NCBI RefSeq assembly: GCF_958979055.1
Contig: NC_084899.1
Span: 6,855,001 to 6,919,000 of the forward strand
Direction: 5' to 3'
DNA length: 64,000 nt
DNA from: Alnus glutinosa
Lineage: Eukaryota; Streptophyta; Magnoliopsida; Fagales; Betulaceae
Part shown: in pieces, positions 1-10,811 of the stretch
How the letters are laid out: the number at the start of each line of letters is the position of its first letter
How positions within the stretch are numbered: position 1 is the stretch's first letter
Position numbers and translations under genes: made by a program
Notes under the pieces: model-generated
What the model was told of the DNA's origin: nothing
The model's input: only the letters and a program-made list of their open reading frames with translations
Database searches by the model: none

Positions 1-212
1 GGTGGAAATGTGTCAGGTTGTGGGCAATAGAGATCAGCTAATTGCTTTATTGCTTCCACTCGCAGAACACGTGCTAAATGTCATCCTAATCCATTTCCAG
101 GATAGGTAGCCCTGAAAGCAATGATCCAGTCTTCTTGTGTGCATGTTTATTTGATGTCATTTTGCCATTAAATGTTGTTTTCCTTTGGTTAATCTTTAGT
201 TTTTCTTGGCAG

Positions 213-877
213 TTCTGTCAAATCGGATGCCAGTGAAGCTGTGAAAGCAATTACTTACGGTGCCAAGTCAGAGTCAGGAGAGGACATATCTTTGCTGTGT
301 GGAAAGTTAATTCCAACATTAGAACGGCTTGAGTTAATAAGCGAGGTACGCTACTATGACTGTTACAGTTTAGCCTGATCGGATTCGAAGTCATTCCTGC
401 TTGAGAAACATGTTATAGACTGTATTGTCAAACTGGCATTCCAGTTGCAGAGTTGGTGATGGTTAGGATTCAATTCTGTTTACTTCTGTAAATCGTTCAA
501 ATGAAGCAAATGGTAGTAGCTATCATCTGATATGTCTGTTTTGTTCGTTGCATTAGTCCCATGTTTATTAAGTTAATATTATTGGAGGTTTGGTTGGAAA
601 AGGGTCCTTCACGGGCCTTGGTATAGTTTAGTTCGAGGTCCTTGGTAAGCTTCTTCGACAAATTAAATGGCAATCCCAGATCTTTTAGTCTGGTCGTAGT
701 TGTCAGGGTTGAGGTTATAACTTAATATTATTTACACTCATGGACTTCAGAAATTGGATATTTACATGTTGGCTCTTGTCAATGTCTTCTCAGGATAAAA
801 TAGGCCACAATCTAAAGGTGTTTCGGAGATTAGTAGCTTCTCTTAAGGAATTGACAATTCAAAACTTGGCTTTATGA
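213..877 (+). CDS. C-terminal exons of an unidentified plant gene (partial)
   Basis: Two exons of a plus-strand gene that begins outside the window. Exon A (213-345) follows an acceptor ending TTGGCAG and stops at a GTACGC donor; it encodes 44 residues beginning SVKSDASEAVKAITYG. Exon B (794-877) follows CTTCTCAG and ends in TGA, encoding DKIGHNLKVFRRLVASLKEL and a short tail. The frame is continuous across the join. The tail looks alpha-helical and leucine-rich, with no catalytic motif visible. Positions 1-212 are intron, and 878 to about 990 looks like 3' untranslated sequence. I do not recognise the family; only about 71 residues are available. The exons are supported by splice signals and codon continuity, not by a known domain. 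Confidence 0.6.
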
Positions 878-963
878 GAAGGTTTCAAGAAGCGGACAGA
901 AGATTTTCCTTGATGTATTCATTATCGTTCTTGTAAATTTTTAATGTATCAAGTATATCTAAT

Positions 964-987
964 CTTTCTTTCTTTCTTTCTTTCTTT
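964..987. repeat. (TTTC)n microsatellite
   Basis: A short run of TTTC units just after the end of the first partial gene, probably in its 3' untranslated region. Confidence 0.8.
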
Positions 988-1439
988 TTGTAAAACCTGT
1001 AAGTTGTAAGCTTATTTGTTTATATGAACGTAACAACTAACAAACACCACAGATTTTTACAAAGCTTACCTAAATATGCTCTTTTGAAGCCAAAGTTTGA
1101 TTGAGTTCTTAGCCACGACCGTGTTCGCTCAGATAGGTCAACGCTCTATAGTCGGTATATAACTATATTATTGGCTAGGATTTTGATCTTAAAATCTTCT
1201 ACTTGTAAGGAGCATTTCACTACTGCTGCGACGTTCCAAACAAGCTGTTGAAGGCCACGTAGCTGATGTGAACTTCAGTTTGCTTCAGCCAGAAGTGTTA
1301 TTTTATAAAAAAGCGAATTCAAAAGAACAGCAAGTATTTTTTATTTTATAAAATGATATTTCCGTTATTTTGAATCGAGAAAATAGGACATTGAAACCGT
1401 CGTTGCAGAATTTAAAATATTGAGAGATTACAAAAATAA

Positions 1440-1930
1440 GAGTATTTTTAGTAGTCTCACCAAATTTTACTCACCAAAATAATTAAAAATCACTTTTTTC
1501 TATTCTGGTGAGCTACTTTATTAAAAATTTTCCAGCAGTTTCATTATTTTAACTAGTCAATATTCACTATTCCTTTTAAATAATAATTTTTTAATATTTA
1601 TTTATTCTTTCTCTATATCATCTTTTTACAAAAAATCATTCATATCCATGAAATAAGGACATTATCGTGTGAGAGATGGGAGATGGGAGAAGAAAATGAG
1701 AGAAAAAAATGAAAAAAGTGTGCTAATCATGTGAAAGAGAAAGGTGAAACAAAATTTGATGAGTGGGTTGTTGAGTGAAAATGTCTCATCTAATTTGGTT
1801 AGTAATTTCAGTCATCAAATTTTTTTGGTTAAAATGGTGAGGCTGTTGGGAGTGGTTTTTCAGGATTTTCATCAAATTGGCTCACCAAAGTAGTTAAAAA
1901 ACTATTTTGGTGAAGCTACTAGGAATGCTC
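1440..1930. mobile_element. Foldback MITE with GAGTATTTTTAGTAG-type ends
   Basis: The left end reads GAGTATTTTTAGTAG and the right end, reverse complemented, reads GAGCATTCCTAGTAG. Both arms continue with CTCACCAAA and a repeated TTTGGTGAG-like block in opposite orientation, so the arms can pair. There is no coding capacity. I could not find a clear target duplication. The ends resemble those of the element at 57297-57681. Confidence 0.6.
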
Positions 1931-2007
1931 AAGGTAGTTATAACAGCATTTGTATCCCCCCTTCCCCTCCCACATCCCACGATGTGGCACATCCTTATTG
2001 GTCATAT

Positions 2008-2516
2008 AGACTAAGGTTGTATTTGAAATTACAATTTCGTAAACAGAAAGTGTGGTTTTAAACTAAATCACAGAAAATGAATTGTTTAAAAATTTCGTTA
2101 TTAAAAAATTGCAATTTGAAAATGCATAAATCTGCTTATTCAAATTGCACGCAATTGAGTAAATTTTTAAAAATGTATAATTTTAAAGGCTAATATGCGA
2201 TTTTAAATGTTAAATTACGATTTTGCCAAACGCTTGAGGGTGCGTTTAGAATTACAATTTTATAGATACAAAGTATGATTTAAAACTAAATCACAAAAAA
2301 TGAATCGTTTGAGAAACTATGTTTTTAAAAAATTACGATTTGAAAACGCAGAAAATTGCATTTTAAATCCCAGCTAAGAGATGCTTTTTGAAAATGTAAA
2401 ATTTTAAAATTAGTTTGCGATTTTAAAAGTCAAACTATAAATTTTAAAAAATGACATTTTTAAATAGTCATACTTTTTAAAATTACACATCGAAAACGTA
2501 CGACTAACTGCCTTTT
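2008..2516. repeat. Two diverged tandem copies of an AT-rich repeat
   Basis: Two adjacent stretches (about 2008-2230 and 2236-2510) share the blocks GAAATTACAATTT / GAATTACAATTT, TTTAAACTAAATCACA, AATGAATYGTTT and GCGATTTTAAA in the same order. They contain no open frame. The first foldback element is inserted immediately to the right. This is probably a decayed transposon or a locally duplicated repeat. Confidence 0.55.
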
Positions 2517-2525
2517 TAAAAATTA

Positions 2526-2774
2526 GGGATAATTGCACTGTTGGTCCCTGTGGTATACCATAATTATTTTTCACTCCCTATGGTTTAAAAAGTTCATGGG
2601 AGGTCCTCGTGATATGCAATAATTACAAATTGATCCATGGCGTCAAATTCTGTTAAATTTTTTAACAGATTCCGTCAAATGCCACGTCAGCGACACTTGT
2701 CGCTAATAAGATGACGACACGTGTCCACCGTAATAAAAAAATATAAATTTTTTTTTTAAAAAAAAAAAATACTT

Positions 2775-2814
<40 letters not shown>

Positions 2815-3366
2815 GAAGGGGCCGGCCACCCCTTTGGGGGGGGCCGCGCGCCACCCCCAGTGGCGCGGAGCCACCCCAGTGGCCTGGGGGTGGCCCGAAA
2901 GGCCACCCCTGGAAGATCCAAGGGTGGCCATCGGGCCACCCCCGGCCACTCGGGGTGGGGCGCGGCCACGCCCAGTGGCCTGGGGTGGCTTGGGGGTGGC
3001 CGCGCGCCTCCCCTGCGGCCACTGGGGGCGGCCAGGCCACCCCCAAAGGGGTGGCCGGCCCCTTCAGTTTTTTTTTTTTTTGTTTTTTTTTTTTTTGAAT
3101 TTTTTTTTTTAAAAAAAATAAGTATTTTTATTTTTTTTAAAAAAAATTTATTTTTTTATTACGGTGAACACGTGTCGCCATCTTATTGGCGACACGTGTC
3201 GCTGACGTGGCATTTGACGGAATCTGTTAAAAAATTTAACAGAATTTGACGCCAGGGATCGATTTGTAATTATTGCATATCACGAGGACCTCCTATGAAC
3301 TTTTTAAACCATAGGGAGTGAAAAATAATTATGATATACCACAGGGACCAACGGTGCAATTATCCC
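2526..3366. mobile_element. Foldback MULE-like element, copy 1, with perfect 9-bp target duplication
   Basis: The element begins GGGATAATTGCACTGTTGG and ends with the inverted complement CCAACGGTGCAATTATCCC. The inverted arms run roughly 200 bases inward and include matched ACACGTGTCGCC, GACGTGGCATTTGACGG and TTAACAGAATTTGACG blocks. It is flanked by the 9-base direct repeat TAAAAATTA (2517-2525 and 3367-3375). A 9-bp duplication is the signature of Mutator-like elements. The centre (about 2812-3068) is extremely GC-rich, built from repeated GGGGTGGCC / GGCCACCCC modules, and bordered by A- and T-runs. No transposase is present, so it is non-autonomous. A second copy is at 7998-8900. Confidence 0.85.
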
Positions 3367-3729
3367 TAAAAATTATCGCGTGCAAACCCAAACTGTTTTT
3401 GTTCTTTTTGTGGGGGCGGGCGGGGGGGCGCTTGAATCGCTTCCCATTATCACTTACAGCTTCCGACTCACTCGTCTTTTTCCATATAAGCAAAACACTC
3501 ACTTCACAGATCCAAATACTCACTTCATAGATCCAGTTCCACACTTTCTCTGAAAATTTCCCTTCCCCGCTCACATCCCCCATTACATCCCCATTCTCAG
3601 CTCACCTCACTCGCCTTTCCAAGAAAAAAACAAAAACAAAAAGATTAAAAAAAAAAATCTCTTTCAGAGATCCACCAGTTTCCCGAGAAAGTTTTAAATT
3701 TTCCCGGAAAAATCTCAACTTTATCATTG

Positions 3730-5787
3730 ATGGCGAATGCTTGGAAAAGGGAAAAACCTTCGCATTTCCACCTCTCCAAGACCATCTGCTTACTCTTCAT
3801 TAGCACCCTTCTTTTCCTCATGTTCTTCATCTATCTCTCCACCCAACCCTCAAACCCTATCACCAACCCCACCTTCAAATCCGATTTCCCATTCTACCCA
3901 TTTCCACCTTTCAATTGCTTGAAGTGCCCCCAATCCCACCCCGTGATTGCCAACCTCGTGGAGGGCCTCCGATATCCCTTCCTCTACTCGCTCTCCGACC
4001 TTGGAACCCTGCCCGATAAGCCCCACAAGAACATTGTCAGAATGCTCAAAGGGAAACTCTTTCGGAAGCCCGATATCTCTGTTTCGGTCCAGGAGGTCCT
4101 GGAGAAGCTGAGGGGTGAAGGGAGAGATAATGGGGTTGTTGTGGATGTGGGTGCCAATGTGGGTATGGCCAGCTTCGCTGCCGCGGCGATGGGGTTTAGG
4201 GTTTTGGCCTTCGAGCCGGTGTTCGAGAACTTGCAGAGGATTTGTGATGGGATTTATCTGAATCGGGTCGGGGATTTGGTCACCGTGTTCGAGGCTGCCG
4301 CGTCGGACCGGAGTGGGAACATTACGTTCCACAAGGTATTGTTTGTTTTGTGCTTTTTGTTATTGTTGGTGGGGCTGTTGTATGGTGAATTTTGTTGATG
4401 GTTCTCATAATGTGCGTCATTGGGATTAATTAATAGTTGTAGTTCATGTTTTTGGAAAGAAATAGTTTATGCCAAAGGAAATGGGATTTTTATTTACGTA
4501 AGTGATGTGTATATGGGATAGGATGTCCGAAAATGGAAGTTTAATTTTGTTGGAATATCTCTAAAACAGCGTTAAGATGTTTCATTAATCGTATAATGTT
4601 TGATTCAAAGTAGGGGGTGGTAATTTTGGTGGTTTGTTTACATATTGGTTTGGATTTGATTATATGTCATGACTTAGATGGTAGGTTAAAGTGTCTCCTA
4701 ATGGATCTATCTAAATTCCTTACTTCTGAGAGTTCATTGGATTGAACTAATGGTGGAGGAGATGGTATGTACTCCTGAGAGCTCATTTGAGGTTATGTGG
4801 AATTGAGAACATTGACGGTGGCCTTTTAAGGTCATGGAACCTGTTAAGGTGTGATTGGTCTGGTTTCTTGCAGCAGACTATGATCATGCCTTGGCCTTAG
4901 GTTAAGGACTGGGATGCCGATGTACTGGATTCCATAGTGAACTAAGAGGTTCTTGTGATTGGTTTTGTAGATACGGATGAAGGTTGCAATGGCCCCAAGT
5001 ACTTGTTATTTTGCTACTTTGTATGAAGCCAAGGGACATTAACAAAGTGAGAGGTTGCTCCAAAAATATGAACCATGCAGAATTTATGGTTAATCTCACC
5101 TGGAAGCATGAAATGACTAACCTCTGATAAGAAGGCTTGGCTCATTGCTGGTAAAATTAGTAATGAGTTGCAAGCGTTTAAACTTCTGTACTACATACTA
5201 TTTTTCTTTTAGATGTAACTCATGTTATCACTTTCAAAAAAAAAAATCATTTCATCTGGATGCTTTTCCAATTCATTGAGGAATTAGGAAACCCTTTAAG
5301 TCAGGTTATACTGCTGAATTGTTGGTGAATAGGAATAAGCTTTTGTGATCCCATTTAAATTTGTCGTGCTGCCTAATTCTTCTTTTTGCTGCATTGCTAG
5401 TTCTAATCCTTGCTTGTGTTGCAGTTGGTTGGCCGGCTTGACAATAGTGCTGTTTCAGCGACTGGTGCGAAGATGGCATTCAAATCCAATGAAGAGATAG
5501 CACTTCAAGTAAGGTCCATACCCCTTGATGAAGTAATTCCTGAGTCAGAGCATGTGCTTCTGATTAAAATAGATGTTCAGGGCTGGGAATATCATGTGCT
5601 GAAAGGGGCCTCAAAGCTACTAATGAGAAAGGGAAGGGAAGCCCCGTATCTCATCTATGAGGAAGATGAGCGACTGTTGCAAGCCAGTAATAGCAGTGCC
5701 AAAGAGATTCGAGACTTCCTACAAACTGTGGGTTATAATCATTGCACCCTGCATGGTACGGATGCGCACTGTACCAAGAGTGGTTGA
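3730..5787 (+). CDS. FkbM-family methyltransferase-like membrane-anchored protein
   Basis: Two exons, 3730-4335 and 5425-5787, join in phase 0 (donor GTATTG, acceptor TTGCAG) to give 322 residues. The start is the ATG at 3730, preceded by an AT-rich leader. Residues about 18-36 form one hydrophobic segment after a basic N-terminus, as in a type II Golgi or ER membrane anchor. Residues 136-150 (VVVDVGANVGMASF) are a SAM-binding motif I, FEP at 161-163 follows the second strand, and IKIDVQGWEYHVLKG at 249-263 is the characteristic FkbM (Methyltransf_21) block. FkbM proteins generally O-methylate sugars or other small molecules; the plant substrate is unknown to me. The intron is about 1.1 kb. 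Its 3' untranslated region probably extends to about 6.1-6.5 kb. Family assignment is firm; substrate and location are inferred. Confidence 0.88.
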
Positions 5788-6954
5788 CATTATTTTCCTC
5801 CTTAAAGTTTGAAGGGATTTGGCTTAGGTGCTGTATTTCAACGGTTCAGATTTTATTCCAAGTTTCTTAGAGGTGCTGAAAGGCATACAACACCTTATCT
5901 CTTAAGTGAGAAAAACCAGATAAATTGGTCAGAGGCCCTGATGACTCTCTGTGACACGGTTGGCGATTGCATGGTTCAAAGTCAGCTTCTGTACTGCTCA
6001 GAGGAAACATATATGAAGACAGTGACGGTACATGTACAGAGCGTTTGGGTTTGGAAGAAGCTGCTGTGGGCTTGCATGCTAGTTAGATTTTGTTGGCTGT
6101 GCATTTATTTGTAAGCCTAATTTTGTTATTTGATCTTGTATGGACTCCTAGTTAGCAACAAATTCTCATAAGAAAAAAATGAAATTTTCTGAAATGAAAG
6201 TGGAGAGTATTCATATCTTTCGTAATGTCCGCCAACCATATGGGTACATAAGGTAATTTGGGTGCTTAGGAAGAACACGTTGGCATTCCAAACACTCCAG
6301 AAAGATGAATTGCATGAACAAGTAATAAAGAGGGGAGGGAAACTCTCACTTGAATTAGGCATGTATATGGCCATTCGTGTCAGTACAGGGAAAACGTATT
6401 TTCCTCTTACAAAGCAATTGTATACATTGTACATAATAGCACGTTTCCTGAGAACATTCTCAGGTCAGAAAGTTTGGGCCGGCTAAAACTGCGCCAGAAT
6501 ATGATAGTGTAATTACAATAACAAAATATCTGATGACAATCTAGAGTCCAGTGTGAAAATGTTTGTACTAAATGTAGCTTCAACAATCAGGCACAACGAT
6601 CTGTTACCTGCAAAAAATACATAAATAATTTAACATGCACAGTTATAATAATTAACCGCCAGAGCATCTCAGATTTGGGATTCAAGAAATTTTTGATTTA
6701 TCTAGTACGAGATGTCATATGTGGAAGAAATATCCTTTGGTTGAAGTGAAAACTGACATCTTCCAAATTTATCATGCACAGTTATGTATGATCACATAAT
6801 AGCATTGAACAGCTCTTACAGCTGCTCCCAGCTGAGTGGCCATCTCCTAGAGCAGCTACTATACAAAACAGACTTGACAAAACCACATATATTTATATGG
6901 AGCCTGAATGCGATCAAGCATTTCGAAAGGGAAAGAAACAAGTGAATCCCCACC
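5788..6954. other. 3' untranslated and intergenic sequence
   Basis: Downstream of the FkbM-like gene. The first several hundred bases are likely untranslated mRNA. The rest is AT-rich sequence in which I see no gene, repeat boundary or RNA. Confidence 0.5.
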
Positions 6955-7242
6955 CTTTTCTTTTTATGTAAAATATAAAAGAAAGGAATAATAGCGAGAA
7001 AGCTAATGGAGAAAGAGAACACAAAAGATTTTGCGGGGTTCAGCCTTAAGGACCTACGTCCACCACTAATAAGAACCCTTAGGGCTACATCTTTATTGTA
7101 TTGAATTGTCTAATACAATTAGGTTAACATGCTCTATTTATAGGGAGATTGTGGTAGGTGAGATATACAAGAAAAGGCAGGAAATTGATGACAAATCTAC
7201 AAGAAAACAAAATCAAGGTTTCACATGGAAATTATTCAAACA
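6955..7242 (-). repeat. LTR (3' LTR in minus orientation) of a copia-like element
   Basis: About 270 bases are repeated, diverged, at 10287-10561: both carry AGAGAACACAAAAGATTT, GAATTGTCTAATACAATT and GGGAGATTGTGGTAGGTGAG-like blocks in the same order. On the minus strand the repeat starts TGTTTGAATAATTTCC, immediately after a purine-rich tract (GCTTGAGGGAGA), which is the usual polypurine tract-LTR junction. The outer end is approximate. Confidence 0.7.
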
Positions 7243-7648
7243 TCTCCCTCAAGCTCAAGGTGGAAGCTTGAGTTTGAAAAAAAAAAAAAAAGGACTTGTT
7301 TTATTTATTTATTTATTCTTTCTAAATTGGGTCTAGTGTGGCAAGCATCAATGTCTGAGTGTGAGCTCAGCCTTCAAAACTGTTGATGAAGCAGATGAGG
7401 ATCCTGTGCGGCGAGAGAAAAGCTTGATGTGAGGTCAGATGGCTATAATCCTGTGCAACAAGAAGGAAAATCTGATCGAGAAACTGGTCAGTTAGTCATG
7501 CTGGCCGGAACTGGCAGAGAGCAGAGTACACAATGGAATACGGTCACCGGGAACGACGGCACCAATGACGCCCAAATGAAGGCAACGGCCGAACGGTGGT
7601 GAGGGCAACCAAAGTACGGCACCAGAGAACAGTGGCTAGGAAACGCCA

Positions 7649-9193
7649 ATGATGACAGCTAGAAATGACATTGTTATGGAGCTGAACGGCGCTAGGCCAT
7701 GGATCGCCGAAAATTGGGCCGTTGACCATGCACAACTTTTTCAAGGGCCGCAAGCTTTGGCTTTATATCATTGGGGATCTAAAAATGACACTCTAGGCCC
7801 TACTGAATCAGATGAAGCTTTTCGCAGTCGCCCTAATGATTGGAACAACAATTACAATAACATCCTTATGTGGTTCCGTAACACCCTAATTCCCTCCATC
7901 TCAACCTTATTTGGCAGTTTTGATGATGCTAAGTATGCTTGGGATATGCTTGCCTCATGCTACTCATTCGTTGATGGTTTTAGGGATTATCAACTTAGGG
8001 ATAATTGCACCGTTGGTCCCTGTGGTATACCATAATTATTTTTCACTCCATATGGTTTAAAAAGTTCATGGGAGGTCCTCGTGATATGCAATAATTACAA
8101 ATCGATCCCTAGCGTCAAATTCTGTTAAAATTTTTAACAGATTCCGTCAAATGTCACGTCAGCGACACGTGTCGCCAATAAGATAGCGACACGTGTCCAC
8201 TGTAATAAAAAAATAAAAATTTATTAAAAAAAAATAAAAATACTTATTTTTAAAAAAAAATTAAAAAAAAAAAAAAAAAATGCTGAAGGGGCCGGCCACC
8301 ACTTTGTGGGTGGCGCGCGTCCACACCCAAGCCACAGGGGGTGGCGCGCGGCCACCCCCAAGCCACAGGTGGTGGCCCGATGGCCACCCCAGGCCACTGG
8401 GGGTGGCCGCGCGCCACCCCCAGACAACTCTGGGGTGGCGCGCGGCCACCCCGAGTGGCCAAGGGTGGCCCGATGGCCACCCCTGGATCTTCCAGGGGTG
8501 GCCTTTCGGGCCACCCCTAGGCCACTGGGGGTGGCCGCGCGCCACCCCCTGCGGCCACTGGGGGTGGCGCGCGGCCACCCCCAAAGGGGTGGCCGGCCCC
8601 TTCAGCATTTTTTTTTTTTGTTTTTTATTTTTTTTGAATTTTTTTTTTTAAAAGTAAGTATTTTTTTTTTTTTAATAAATTTTTATTTTTTTATTACGGT
8701 GGACACGTGTCGCTATCTTATTGGCGACACGTGTCGCTGACGTGGCATTTGACAGAATCTGTTAAAAAATTTAACAGAATTTGACGCAGGGATCGATTTG
8801 TAATTATTGCATATCACGAGGACCTCCTATGAACTTTTTAAACCATAGGGAGTGAAAAATAATTATGGTATACCACAGGGACCAACGGTGCAATTATCCC
8901 ATCAACTTATGCTGATCTTTACCATATGTAACAGGAATCAAGACAGACTATCAATGACTTCTTTGCCATGCAATTCTTATGAGATCAACTTTCTCTTTTA
9001 GACCCAACTTGGAAGGCTCCTAAAGATGCTCAGCTACATGCAGCACGCATGGATCATCATCAACTCTATCAATTTCTGATGGCCTTGCGTAATGATTTTG
9101 AGTATGTCCATTGACAACTTCTACATCACACTCGTCTTCCTTCTTTGGACAAAGCCGTCTATGAACTTGCTCGAGAGGAGGCTCGACTGTAAA
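7649..9193 (+). pseudogene. Copia gag pseudogene, split by a foldback element
   Basis: Plus-strand translation gives a copia-type gag (UBN2/retrotran_gag style). Before the insertion it reads WFRNTLIPSISTLFGSF and DAKYAWDML; after it, in a continuing frame, SRQTINDFFAMQFL, DQLSLLDPTWK and YQFLMALRNDFEYVH. The two parts are separated by the element at 7998-8900. In-frame stops (for example before QESRQ and before DQLSL) show it is dead. About 9294-9376 encodes a degraded zinc knuckle (YCKHLGRTIENC) in which the first Cys and the His of the CCHC pattern are lost. It lies opposite in strand to the surrounding LTRs. Confidence 0.7.
7998..8900. mobile_element. Foldback MULE-like element, copy 2, with perfect 9-bp target duplication
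   Basis: Same family as 2526-3366. It begins GGGATAATTGCACCGTTGG and ends CCAACGGTGCAATTATCCC, with long inverted arms. It is flanked by ATCAACTTA at 7989-7997 and again at 8901-8909. The GC-rich centre (about 8283-8604) is longer than in copy 1 and consists of alternating GGGGTGGCC and GGCCACCCC modules. It interrupts the copia gag remnant, so it inserted after that element. Confidence 0.9.
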
Positions 9194-10286
9194 CAATGCA
9201 CTCTTAGCATAGTTATACAATATTGGCCGCCTTACCCTTTAGTTTTTTATTTTTTTTGCTAGAGCGCTCTGATAAGTTAGGCCCTCATCGCCCTCCTTCT
9301 AAGACTCACAACAATAACTACTATCGCTACTGCAAACACCTTGGGCGCACTATTGAGAATTGTAGGCACCGCCCCTAATCTAATGCGCCCGCTGCAACGG
9401 TTGCCAATTCTAAGAGTGCCCTATCTCCAGTTACTACCTCCGACAAGTCCCCCAGATCATCTTTCACCCTATCTACAGTTGATTTAGTGGGAATCGTCAA
9501 TTAGGTTTTGTCACGTCCCATTAATGCATCTTCCTTTGACCATTTAGTCTTACCAAGTAAATCTTCTTGGCTTTTTGATTCTGGCTTTTTGACACCCTAC
9601 CCATCCTCTTTCACCACATCCAGTAGGAATAGTTGACTTAGCGCCACGCCAACACCTGACATGTTAGTACCACAAGCTGCCACATCAACACCTCAGCCAC
9701 ATCATCAGCACACACCATCATTGACTTTTCGTTGATCATTGACCAATGACTGTTGACTTGGACCAATTGACTGTTGAGCTACTGACTAGGCCTGGAAAGC
9801 CTAAGAACCACAGGCCATTTGATGGAGTGGGTTGTAGGGTTGGATCGGATAAACCGGATCCAACAAACACGATATGGCGAGTGACGCGCGTGAAGGAGAC
9901 TTGCAAGAGAAGTTGCCGGAGTGTGTTGCGAGTGAAAGAGTCGTTAGTGTCTTTGGGTGGTGCATGGGAGCGCATGCATCATCTATGTCGAACAAAAACT
10001 GCACAAATCCACTGATCTAGGGCTGGAAAACTTGATTTTGGTTGTTGTTTTGCCGAAAATAGATGTGGTGGTGGCCTGTGAGGCACATGAGAACACCATT
10101 GGTGTCGGGGTTTCCATAGATCAACAGATCTTTACCATACAAACTTGATTATGGGACTAGTTTTCCCGAGGCAACTGCGGTGTATGTTGGTAAAGCATTG
10201 ATGGCGGCAGCGGTGGCGCATGGAGGCTTGTGGAAACTTGACCGCCAAAGGAAAATAGAGTCCACAAGAAAGTGGCTCTGATGCCA

Positions 10287-10561
10287 TATAGAAATTTATA
10301 TAAACTATAAAAGAAGGGAATAGCTGAAGCAAATAAAGAAAGAGAACACAAAAGATTTGGGGTGGTTCAGCCTTAGAGGCCTACGTCAAACACTAATAAG
10401 GGCCTACATCTTTATTTTATTGAATTGTCTAATACAATTCAGTTAATATGCTCTATTTTTAGGGGGATTGTGGTAGGTGAGGTAGACTAGAAAAGGGAGG
10501 GAATTGATGACGGAACTACAAAGAAACTAAATCAAGGCTTAAGATGGGAATTATTCTAACA
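10287..10561 (-). repeat. LTR (5' LTR in minus orientation) of the copia-like element
   Basis: Partner of 6955-7242. On the minus strand it begins TGTTAGAATAATTCCC and ends next to the TGGCATCAGAGC primer-binding-like site. The two LTRs differ at many positions and by indels, so the insertion is old. Confidence 0.7.
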
Positions 10562-10576
10562 AAAATAATATACTAA

Positions 10577-10722
10577 AGTTTCTTTTAAACATTAATTAGG
10601 AAAAGGAAATCCTAATATGTTTGGCAATAAGCAGCATCCTAGTTAATGATTCTGTTTCTTTTAAACATTAATTAGGAAAGCCAAATCCTAATATGTTTGG
10701 CTAAAACTAGCATACTAGTTAA
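10577..10722. repeat. Two-copy tandem repeat, unit about 73 bp
   Basis: TTTCTTTTAAACATTAATTA and AAATCCTAATATGTTTGGC occur in order twice, back to back. Each copy ends near CTAGTTAATGA. No coding potential. Confidence 0.75.
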
Positions 10723-10811
10723 TGACTGTCATACCTCAGTCACTACAGTAAAATATATGCTATAGATGGCACAGCAGGATGGTTGTGGGCTTAAAGCTCA
10801 AGCCTTTAGGA

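Larger units (their letters stand above)
6955..10561 (-). mobile_element. Degenerate copia-like LTR element with an inserted foldback element
   Basis: Two diverged direct LTRs bound about 3 kb. Next to the right LTR, the minus strand carries TGGCATCAGAGC (10286 down to 10275). This matches the initiator-Met primer site TGGTATCAGAGC with one change, and the left LTR has a polypurine tract, so the LTRs read on the minus strand. The only recognisable coding sequence inside, a copia gag remnant, lies on the plus strand. The interior therefore looks rearranged or composite. A 903-bp foldback element (7998-8900) is nested in it. I see no integrase or reverse transcriptase, and no clear flanking 5-bp duplication. 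Confidence 0.6.

Noticed and set aside
2703-3249. Overlapping open frames on both strands through the GC-rich core (Pro/Gly/Trp-rich peptides)
   Set aside because: They exist only because the GC-rich palindromic repeat lacks stops in most frames; the same happens at 8224-8740. No domain, start context or codon pattern supports a gene.
3850-4332. Open frame antisense to the first FkbM exon
   Set aside because: Shadow of the GC-rich coding exon on the other strand.
5809-6114. 101-codon open frame after the FkbM stop
   Set aside because: Lies in the 3' untranslated region; no recognised domain and no splice link to the gene.
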